Positions 1 through 4,571 of a stretch of DNA of 6,508 nucleotides are shown here, one piece after another (positions within the stretch are counted from its first letter, which is position 1; every line of letters begins with the position of its first letter). Where the stretch lies: contig JAOZRF010000163.1 in NCBI GenBank assembly GCA_029940245.1, forward strand, positions 1-6,508. Reading direction: 5' to 3'. The position numbers and the translations under genes are program-made. Source of the stretch: Desulfobacula sp. (GTDB lineage Bacteria > Desulfobacterota > Desulfobacteria > Desulfobacterales > Desulfobacteraceae). The notes below the pieces were generated by a model. That model was not told where the DNA came from, searched no databases, and worked only from the letters and a program-made list of their open reading frames with translations.

Positions 1-4
1 CACA

Positions 5-163
5 TTATGGTTTTTCCTCAAGAACTTTTTTTTGAATTTTTTTTTTGTCTGTCACCTGACAGGCATCTTTCATTCAGGTGGATATCCCCATTTTAGGAAG
101 GACATACACTTGTACAAGGATATAAATCCCCAGAAAAATTAAAACATAAATCATCTCTTTCAT
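5..163 (-). CDS. Candidate selenocysteine-containing small membrane protein (52 aa with UGA read as Sec)
   Basis: Start ATG at 163 is preceded by GAGG (172-169) five to six bases upstream. The first 29 codons encode one hydrophobic helix (about residues 4-22) followed by VLPKMGIST. An in-frame TGA at 76-74 comes next, and the frame stays open for 22 codons to TAA (7-5). Read through, the centre is LPKMGISTUMKDACQV: U30 and C35 form a U-x4-C pair, followed by a Lys-rich cytosolic-type tail. A hairpin of bacterial SECIS geometry lies just after the TGA. From memory, not checked, similar tiny proteins in related anaerobes have PTC-x4-C at this place, which would make Sec a Cys replacement. Inferred role: a membrane-anchored thiol/selenol redox partner, perhaps linked to the divergent thioredoxin. 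The alternative is a 29-residue protein ending at TGA. Runs of 10 and 8 A in the tail (46-37, 33-26) make the distal reading frame sensitive to sequencing error. Confidence 0.55.
46..65 (-). promoter_or_regulatory. bSECIS-like hairpin downstream of in-frame UGA
   Basis: On the minus-strand RNA, CUGUC (62-58) pairs perfectly with GACAG (53-49) around the tetraloop AGGU (57-54). Below one C-A mismatch, two further pairs (UG with CA) extend the stem. Sixteen nucleotides separate the UGA (76-74) from the loop, and the loop carries G at its second position. Both fit the usual bacterial SECIS rule of a short loop with an early G, roughly 16-37 nt after UGA. The AGGU loop also resembles the AGGUCU loop I recall from E. 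coli fdhF. The hairpin is followed by A residues, not U, so it is not an intrinsic terminator for this gene. Confidence 0.45.
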
Positions 164-268
164 AATTACCTCATTATTACAGGGTTCGTTTAAAATAGCC
201 AACCATACAAATTAAGCATATAGATAAAAGCAAGGGTTATGCCAGCTATAAAAAGCTATTGAATATAA

Positions 269-299
269 ATTATATATGATATTTTTTTTGTTTTGTCAA
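269..299 (-). promoter_or_regulatory. Leftward sigma-70-type promoter for the small selenoprotein candidate
   Basis: Read leftward, a consensus -35 TTGACA (299-294) is followed after exactly 17 bp by TATATA (276-271). A perfect TATAAT overlaps this at 274-269 with 19-bp spacing. Transcription would begin near 263, leaving a leader of about 100 nt before the ATG at 163. The leader (164-262) can pair AATAGC/GCTATT (194-199 with 255-260), but I recognise no riboswitch in it. A clear promoter pointing at this short ORF supports the view that it is a real gene. Confidence 0.6.
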
Positions 300-302
300 A
301 AA

Positions 303-340
303 AACGTTACGCACCGAAACTATTTCAATAAAGTAACGTT
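303..340. repeat. Inverted repeat AACGTTAC / GTAACGTT in the divergent control region
   Basis: AACGTTAC (303-310) and GTAACGTT (333-340) are perfect inverted repeats separated by 22 bp. A second small stem, GAAA/TTTC (316-319 with 323-326), is nested in the spacer. Each arm also contains the self-complementary hexamer AACGTT, and the two hexamers are centred 32 bp apart, about three helical turns. The element begins 4 bp upstream of the leftward -35 box, which suits a regulator binding between the two divergent units. It is followed on the plus strand by a T-run (343-351), so a transcribed hairpin/terminator is the alternative, though no plus-strand gene is visible upstream for it to end. Confidence 0.45.
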
Positions 341-392
341 CCTTTTTTTTTGTTGAAAATATTATACAATGTTTTAATTTAACAACTTATAG

Positions 393-398
393 TATAAT
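393..398 (+). promoter_or_regulatory. Possible -10 box for the thioredoxin/RACo unit
   Basis: A perfect TATAAT occurs at 393-398 in a very AT-rich stretch, about 125 bp before the thioredoxin ATG. No convincing -35 hexamer is found at 16-18 bp spacing and there is no extended -10 TG. The promoter is therefore weak, activator-dependent, or misplaced. Other TATACT-like hexamers (419-424, 468-473) have no better partner. Confidence 0.25.
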
Positions 399-450
399 AT
401 TCTTTACTTGCAATGTGTTATACTATTTTTAACTGGAATCATAAAACAAT

Positions 451-522
451 ATGGCATACTTCTTGATTATACTAATTTTTTTACTAATTATTTTATCCTA
501 TCATTTATGGGAGGTTAATTAA
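451..522 (+). CDS. Possible 23-aa hydrophobic leader microprotein upstream of thioredoxin
   Basis: ATG at 451 opens a 23-codon frame ending at TAA 520-522, 2 nt before the thioredoxin ATG. The product, starting MAYFLIILIFLLIILS, is almost entirely a single membrane-spanning helix with the short tail YHLWEVN. Its last codons TGG GAG GTT contain the thioredoxin ribosome-binding site, so translation of the small frame could couple to or control the gene behind it. Against it, its own ribosome-binding site is poor (GGAA about 12 nt upstream), and T-rich DNA produces hydrophobic frames by chance. Confidence 0.3.
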   Translation: MAYFLIILIFLLIILSYHLWEVN

Positions 523-524
523 AA

Positions 525-824
525 ATGGGTATAGATCAATTTCAGGAAACTATAGATAAAGGTGTCACTCTCGTTGATTTTAATGCAAGCTGGTGCGCTC
601 CCTGCAAGGCACAGGAACCGATTATAAAAAAATTGATGAATATATATCAGAACCGTGCCGTCATCATTGCAATCAATATAGATGACAACAGAACTTTGGC
701 AACAAAATATATGGTTCAGAGCATTCCCACATTAATCCTTTTTAAAAATGGCAAAGAAATTAAACGTTTTGTTGGTCTTCAATCCGAAATTACCATTGCA
801 AAGAGCCTGGATGCCGTATTATAG
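525..824 (+). CDS. Thioredoxin (small, WCAPC active site)
   Basis: A 99-residue single-domain thioredoxin, the usual minimal length for the fold and without a signal peptide, so cytosolic. The redox centre is W23-C24-A25-P26-C27-K28. D18 in VDFNASW matches the buried Asp of thioredoxins, the cis-proline is P68 in SIPT, and the FKNGKEI turn follows. It reduces disulfides of partner proteins by dithiol exchange. The start is supported by GGGAGG (509-514) ten bases upstream. It is followed after 33 bp by the RACo-like gene in the same direction, so the two are probably one transcript. Co-transcription suggests that it keeps the cysteines of the downstream Fe-S protein, or those of the divergent small redox protein, reduced. 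That link is inference; the thioredoxin assignment is firm. Confidence 0.92.
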   Translation: MGIDQFQETIDKGVTLVDFNASWCAPCKAQEPIIKKLMNIYQNRAVIIAINIDDNRTLATKYMVQSIPTLILFKNGKEIKRFVGLQSEITIAKSLDAVL

Positions 825-857
825 AACTTGAATTAATAAAGAAACCGGAGGTTAAAA

Positions 858-2954
858 ATGGGCAAATGTATCAATCATCCTGATCGGGAAACCAGCTATC
901 TCTGCATGAAACACAATATTTATCTTTGCGAGGAATGTCTGGAATGCCGGGATCCTGATATCTATTGCAAATTCAGGCCTTCCTGCCCGATTTATTTTAT
1001 AACAAAAAAAGGATTTGAATCTTCTGATGAACCCACTGCTGAAAAAGAATGCACCGTCACTTTTGAACCCGGAGATAAAAAAATTATAGTCACTGCCAAT
1101 ACAAATTTATTGGAAGCATCTCAAAAGGCGGATATTTATATCAATGCCTCATGCAATGGTAAAGGGTCATGTGGAAAATGCAGACTTATCATACAATCCG
1201 GTAAAGTAAATTCAGAAAAAACATCCCTGTTAACGGATAAAGAAAAAGAAAAAGGCTATGTACTTGCCTGCCAGTCAAAAATTTTTGAAGATATCATTGT
1301 TAAAATTCCGGAAGAGACCATTGAAAAAAAACTGAAAGCCGCGGGAATGGGAGAAGCAGCCACAAAAAAGCTTGCAGGACTTGTGGAAAAAATAGAACCC
1401 ATTGTAGAAAAAGTTTCTTTGCAACTGGATTTGCCGACCATGGAGGATACTGTCAGCGATCTTGACAGGCTGAAACGACAACTCAAAAAGAATGGATATG
1501 ATATATCCAAAATGAGCACCAATATCAAGGTGATGCGACAATTGACAGAAGCAGTAAGAGATGAAAACTTCAAGATCGTGACGTCCATACTATGGAAAAA
1601 ATGCTCTTCAGAAATTGTTGATGTTCGCCCGGCCCATGATCAGCAACCTTCCTTTGGACTGGCTGTGGATCTGGGAACGACATCCATTGTTGTCTATATC
1701 GTGGATATGACGGATGGTGCCATACTCAGTGCGGCATCAGGCCATAACGGCCAGGCTTCGTGTGGTGATGATGTCATCAACCGCATTGTCTGTTCTGAAA
1801 AAGATGGTGTTAAAAAATTACAAATACTGGCACTCTCCACGATCAATAATCTGATAAAACAAGCCCTGGTTTCAATTAATGCCGACCATAAACACATTGA
1901 GAATATTATTATATCAGGCAACACCACCATGACCCATCTGGTTTTGGGAATTGCCGCAAAATATATTAGAAGAGAGCCGTATATCCCGACTGTTTCTGAA
2001 TTCCCCATTATTAAAGCCGGTGAAATCGGATTAAAAGCAGCCCGTTATGCCGGTGTTTTTGTCATGCCTGGACCTGCAAGCTATGTGGGTGGAGATATTG
2101 TGTCCGGCGTTCTTTATACTGGATTCAACAAACTTGAAGATCCCAGCCTTTTTATTGATATTGGAACCAATGGAGAAATTGTTGTCGGCAATGACGAATT
2201 TCTCATGACCGCAGCCTGTTCTGCAGGCCCTGCCTTTGAAGGTGGAGGCATCAGATGGGGTATGCGGGCTGAAGACGGCGCAATTGAAAAGATCACTCTT
2301 GACCCTGAAACTTTCGAACCCGACTATTTAACTGTGGAGAATAAGCCGGCACGGGGAATTTGCGGATCAGGCATGATCGATCTGTTATCAGAAATGCTTT
2401 TAAAGGGAGTAATTGGCCAGGATGGGAAATTTCTTATTGATGTGAATCATCCACGATTTATTCTATTTCAGGAAGAACCGGCATTCATTCTTGAATTTGG
2501 GAAAAATATTGACTCTGAAGAAGATATTATTTTTACCCAGTCTGATATAAAGAGTTTGATTCTAAGCAAAGCTGCTGTTTATGCTGGATTCACCATTCTC
2601 CTGAAACAGATTGGGATGGATTTTTCCAGTATCAGCCGGATGATTATCACGGGCGGGTTTGGACAATTTCTTGATATTGAAAAAGCGATAACCATTGGGT
2701 TGCTCCCGGATATTGAACGAGAAAAATTTAAATATATGGGAAACAGCTCCATAGCAGGGGCTTATATGGCGCTTCTTTCCAATACCTATCGCCAGCAGGC
2801 CATTGCTATTTCAAATTCGATGACCTATCTTGATTTTTCAAGTAACACTGCCTTTATGGAAGAATTTACAAGAGCCCAGTTTTTACCCCATACGGACGCA
2901 AATTTATTTCCAAGTGTTCACACACTAACTAAAACTACAAAAGAATTGATATAA
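858..2954 (+). CDS. RACo-like [2Fe-2S] ferredoxin / ASKHA-domain protein (DUF4445), predicted corrinoid-protein reductive activator
   Basis: A 698-residue protein with three parts. Residues 1-45 form a Cys/His cluster (C4-x2-H7, C16-x2-H19, C24-x2-C27, C30, C37, C43) like a B-box or other zinc finger. Residues about 64-150 form a plant-type [2Fe-2S] ferredoxin with ligands C99, C105, C108 and C138 (C-x5-C-x2-C-x29-C). After a charged linker, residues 266-640 form the RACo/DUF4445 region with ASKHA ATP-binding signatures: DLGTTS (271-276), DIGTNGE (434-440) and GGFG (599-602). Characterised RACo proteins use ATP to drive electrons from the Fe-S cluster to the inactive Co(II) form of corrinoid methyltransferase proteins. 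The ATG is set by GGAGG (847-851) with a 6-base spacer. No corrinoid protein or methyltransferase is in view, so the substrate is unknown. The N-terminal finger is an addition to the minimal RACo layout. A cytosolic location is expected. The C-terminal 50 residues or so match no motif I know. Confidence 0.88.
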   Translation: MGKCINHPDRETSYLCMKHNIYLCEECLECRDPDIYCKFRPSCPIYFITKKGFESSDEPTAEKECTVTFEPGDKKIIVTANTNLLEASQKADIYINASCNGKGSCGKCRLIIQSGKVNSEKTSLLTDKEKEKGYVLACQSKIFEDIIVKIPEETIEKKLKAAGMGEAATKKLAGLVEKIEPIVEKVSLQLDLPTMEDTVSDLDRLKRQLKKNGYDISKMSTNIKVMRQLTEAVRDENFKIVTSILWKKCSSEIVDVRPAHDQQPSFGLAVDLGTTSIVVYIVDMTDGAILSAASGHNGQASCGDDVINRIVCSEKDGVKKLQILALSTINNLIKQALVSINADHKHIENIIISGNTTMTHLVLGIAAKYIRREPYIPTVSEFPIIKAGEIGLKAARYAGVFVMPGPASYVGGDIVSGVLYTGFNKLEDPSLFIDIGTNGEIVVGNDEFLMTAACSAGPAFEGGGIRWGMRAEDGAIEKITLDPETFEPDYLTVENKPARGICGSGMIDLLSEMLLKGVIGQDGKFLIDVNHPRFILFQEEPAFILEFGKNIDSEEDIIFTQSDIKSLILSKAAVYAGFTILLKQIGMDFSSISRMIITGGFGQFLDIEKAITIGLLPDIEREKFKYMGNSSIAGAYMALLSNTYRQQAIAISNSMTYLDFSSNTAFMEEFTRAQFLPHTDANLFPSVHTLTKTTKELI

Positions 2955-3033
2955 TGCCTGAACGAAAGCCTCGGTCAGACACTAAACACAACCTAAAAAA
3001 AATACAAATAACGCTTTAATCAAGCTGTTAATG

Positions 3034-3074
3034 AATGCGGTAAGAAATAAAATTATTTCTTACCGCATTTTTTT
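3034..3074 (+). terminator. Intrinsic terminator of the thioredoxin/RACo operon
   Basis: AATGCGGTAAGAAATAA (3034-3050) is perfectly complementary to 3053-3069, giving a long stem with a small A/T loop. A T-run follows (3068-3074). It lies 80 bp after the RACo-like stop codon and just before the next promoter, so it insulates the two units. T-rich sequence follows only on the plus-strand side. Confidence 0.9.
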
Positions 3075-3076
3075 AG

Positions 3077-3138
3077 TCATTTGACCATAATTCTGCTTGA
3101 CATGGTTTCATGACTGCATTATTATTATAGTCAAATGA
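3077..3138. promoter_or_regulatory. Inverted-repeat operator flanking the DUF134 promoter
   Basis: The left arm (3077-3091, TCATTTGACCATAAT) and right arm (3124-3138, ATTATAGTCAAATGA) are inverted copies matching at 14 of 15 positions. They bracket the -35 and -10 boxes, and the right arm covers the end of the -10 box and the expected start site. This is a layout suited to a dimeric or looping repressor. The DUF134 protein encoded immediately downstream is a plausible autoregulator, but that is inference. Confidence 0.5.
3097..3125 (+). promoter_or_regulatory. Sigma-70-type promoter of the DUF134/DUF5320 operon
   Basis: Consensus -35 TTGACA (3097-3102), 17-bp spacer, then TATTAT (3120-3125), five of six matches to the -10 consensus. 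The predicted start near 3132 gives a leader of about 26 nt to the ATG at 3158, with AAAGGAG (3146-3152) as ribosome-binding site. It follows directly after the upstream terminator. Confidence 0.75.
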
Positions 3139-3157
3139 TCAAAACAAAGGAGACAAC

Positions 3158-3553
3158 ATGCCCCGACCCAAAAGACCCAGATGTATCATATCCCGTCCGA
3201 TCATAAAAGAATTCAGGCCTGAAGGTGTCGATGAAAAAGGAGAAGTGACGCTCTCCCTGGAAGAGTTTGAGGCCATCCGGCTCATTGATTTTGAAGGACT
3301 GGATCAGAGCCAGGCAGCAGAAGTCATGAACGTATCCAGACAAACCTTTGGGCGAATCCTGAAAATCGGTCGGTTTAATCTGTCAAACGCTCTTGTAAAC
3401 GCATACCGCCTCAAAGTCACGGGCGGGTGTTATACGATAAATGGTAAAGGACAGGGCCATGGACGTCATGGACATGGAGGGGGACATGGAAGAAGAGGTA
3501 ATGGAAGCGGCAGGGGTCAAGGGAAAGGCCTCTGCAATGGCAAAAGAAACTAA
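3158..3553 (+). CDS. DUF134 family predicted DNA-binding protein with Gly/His/Arg-rich tail
   Basis: 131 residues. The N-terminal 95 match the DUF134 layout: MPRPKRPR start, FRPEG, the acidic LSLEEFEAIRLIDFEGL helix, then a helix-turn-helix (about 49-70) containing AAEVMNVSRQTFGRIL, and a closing VTGG. The fold resembles sigma factor region 4 and is predicted to bind DNA; no target is established to my knowledge. Residues 96-131 are low-complexity Gly/His/Arg (H101, H104, H106, H110, plus C126), a possible metal-binding tail. The encoding DNA carries repeated GGACATGG/GGACGTCATGG units. The gene follows a strong promoter embedded in an inverted repeat and precedes the DUF5320 gene by 19 bp. 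In related anaerobes these two families tend to sit near NifX/NafY-like iron-molybdenum cofactor proteins and Mrp-type Fe-S ATPases; none is present here. Autoregulation is inferred. Confidence 0.87.
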   Translation: MPRPKRPRCIISRPIIKEFRPEGVDEKGEVTLSLEEFEAIRLIDFEGLDQSQAAEVMNVSRQTFGRILKIGRFNLSNALVNAYRLKVTGGCYTINGKGQGHGRHGHGGGHGRRGNGSGRGQGKGLCNGKRN

Positions 3554-3572
3554 TTAAAAAGGAGATAATATC

Positions 3573-3884
3573 ATGCCGGGATTTAATCAAAGAGGACCCA
3601 TGAACGAAGGTCCCATGACAGGTGGAGGAAGAGGTTATTGCACAGGTGGTGGCAATGCCACCCAGGGATTTGCAGGAAGAGGAAATGCCATGGGAATGGG
3701 AAGACAACGTGGCAGGAGAGGATACCAGGAAGCACCCGGCCAGGGTTTGGGGGCAGGCCGATGGACCGGTCCTGCAACGGATTCTGCCAATCAAACTACA
3801 TTGCAAAATAGCGTGGACAGGCTTGAAACAGAACTTGCAGAACTTAAAAACCAGTTGAAGAATTTATCTGAATCCAGGGAATAA
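3573..3884 (+). CDS. DUF5320 domain-containing protein
   Basis: 103 residues, function unknown. It opens with the family hallmark MPGFNQRGPMNEGPMTGGGR followed by GYC, then a Gly/Arg/Met-rich stretch to about residue 65 that looks disordered, with one cysteine (C23). A short coiled coil closes it, with hydrophobic heptad positions L77, V81, L84, L88, L91, L95 and L98. This suggests self-association, with the flexible Gly-rich arm exposed. GGAG (3561-3564) lies 8 bases before the ATG. It is the second gene of the DUF134 operon and its transcript ends at the terminator at 3905-3949. Families of this type accompany Fe-S or molybdenum cofactor-related small proteins, so a chaperone or scaffold role in metal handling is possible but unproven. 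There are no signal peptide or membrane segments. Confidence 0.85.
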   Translation: MPGFNQRGPMNEGPMTGGGRGYCTGGGNATQGFAGRGNAMGMGRQRGRRGYQEAPGQGLGAGRWTGPATDSANQTTLQNSVDRLETELAELKNQLKNLSESRE

Positions 3885-3904
3885 TTGAAGCATAGATCAT
3901 TTGG

Positions 3905-3949
3905 AAAGGAGCTGGATAATAAAAGTTTTAAATTATTCAGCTCCTTTTT
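3905..3949 (+). terminator. Intrinsic terminator between convergent DUF5320 and flavodoxin genes
   Basis: AAAGGAGCTG (3905-3914) pairs with CAGCTCCTTT (3938-3947). A G-U pair and five more pairs, ATAAT/ATTAT (3916-3920 with 3932-3936), extend it inward to an 11-nt loop. A T-run (3945-3949) follows on the plus strand. The opposite strand has only a short T-run after the stem, so it may also stop the convergent flavodoxin transcript, less efficiently. Confidence 0.85.
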
Positions 3950-3953
3950 ATCA

Positions 3954-4430
3954 TTATAGTTCAGTGATCATTTTTTTTAAGGCGATTAAATCGTCTTCAT
4001 TCGGGTGTCCGACAGCCTGGTCGGCATCACCAATCCATACAGGAGGTTCTGGTTTTTGTTTTACTTTTTCCAAAACTTTTGGATTTACCTCGCCCTGGCA
4101 GGTAAATACACCGGCAATATATGATCCATTTGTAAGACCAGTGGCATGGGCAACCGCATTTTTAACATGGTCTGATCCTGCTTTTGCACCATGGGTGGCA
4201 AAAAGAAACAAACGATCATCCTTCCCCAGTTTTGTTAGAAACTCACTGGATTTAGGATCTGGTTTTCCAGCCATGAGCCAGAATCCAACAAAAGTTAAAT
4301 CATATCCTTTGGTGGAAGGAGCTGCATCAACCGGAAAAATATCCTTTTCACCTTCCAGATTTTTGTAAATTGTATCTGCAAGTTTTTTAGTATTTTCAGA
4401 CTGACTGGAATAAACAATCAATGATTTCAT
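3954..4430 (-). CDS. Flavodoxin family protein
   Basis: 158 residues, the size of a short-chain flavodoxin, with no signal peptide. The first strand and phosphate loop, LIVYSSQSENTKKLA (4-18), match the FMN phosphate-binding site, although Glu12 sits where the common S/T-x-T-G-x-T loop has Gly. DLTFVGFWLMAGKPDP (44-59) is the second flavin-contacting loop region, and LFLFATHGA (74-82) is the third strand with its loop. C111 is the only cysteine. It would bind FMN and pass electrons singly between cytosolic redox proteins; the partner is unknown. It resembles the stand-alone flavodoxin-family proteins sometimes named BilS, but I do not assert that function. GGAGG (4442-4438) is 7 bases before the ATG. 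It converges on the DUF5320 gene and has its own upstream promoter region, so it is probably monocistronic. Confidence 0.88.
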   Translation of the reverse strand: MKSLIVYSSQSENTKKLADTIYKNLEGEKDIFPVDAAPSTKGYDLTFVGFWLMAGKPDPKSSEFLTKLGKDDRLFLFATHGAKAGSDHVKNAVAHATGLTNGSYIAGVFTCQGEVNPKVLEKVKQKPEPPVWIGDADQAVGHPNEDDLIALKKMITEL

Positions 4431-4461
4431 TTATTTTCCTCCATTATTCATTATTATTTTT

Positions 4462-4474
4462 TGGGAAAATCCCA
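4462..4474. promoter_or_regulatory. Palindrome TGGGA-AAA-TCCCA near the flavodoxin start site
   Basis: A perfect 5-bp inverted repeat with a 3-bp centre lies just downstream of the putative flavodoxin -10 box, around the first transcribed bases, where a repressor would block transcription. It could also form a small hairpin in the leader. Confidence 0.35.
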
Positions 4475-4482
4475 TATATCAT

Positions 4483-4517
4483 ATTATAAGCACACCTGAA
4501 TATCAATTGAATATCAA
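4483..4517 (-). promoter_or_regulatory. Flavodoxin promoter region with phased direct repeats
   Basis: Read leftward, a perfect TATAAT (4488-4483) lies about 53 bp upstream of the flavodoxin ATG. No good -35 box is present. The -35 area instead holds two exact copies of TTGATATTCA (4517-4508 and 4506-4497) spaced 11 bp, one helical turn. Tandem half-sites in place of a -35 are typical of activator-dependent promoters, which is what I infer here. Confidence 0.4.
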
Positions 4518-4571
4518 GTAATAAAGTATATACCAATGGGATCTCAATTACAAAAAAAATCCTGGGCTTGT

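Noticed and set aside
46..65. Hairpin read as a Rho-independent terminator
   Set aside because: On the minus strand it is followed by A residues, not U. On the plus strand the T-run lies before the stem, not after it. Neither direction fits an intrinsic terminator.
303..351. Inverted repeat plus T-run as a terminator, or as an integron attC site
   Set aside because: No plus-strand gene lies upstream to be terminated and the stem is only 8 bp with a long AT-rich loop. The GTTRRRY/RYYYAAC core sites of attC are not matched and no cassette genes are present.
1256..1588. Long open frames on the minus strand inside the RACo-like gene
   Set aside because: They have no ribosome-binding sites and low-complexity Ser/Phe-rich translations, and lie wholly within a well-supported gene.
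3417..3858. Open frames overlapping DUF134 and DUF5320 in other frames
   Set aside because: They are by-products of the Gly-rich repetitive codons of the two real genes and show no recognisable domain or start signal.
3901..4368. Plus-strand open frame of 155 codons opposite the flavodoxin gene
   Set aside because: It runs through a terminator hairpin and opposite a gene with clear flavodoxin motifs and ribosome-binding site; its product has no recognisable features.
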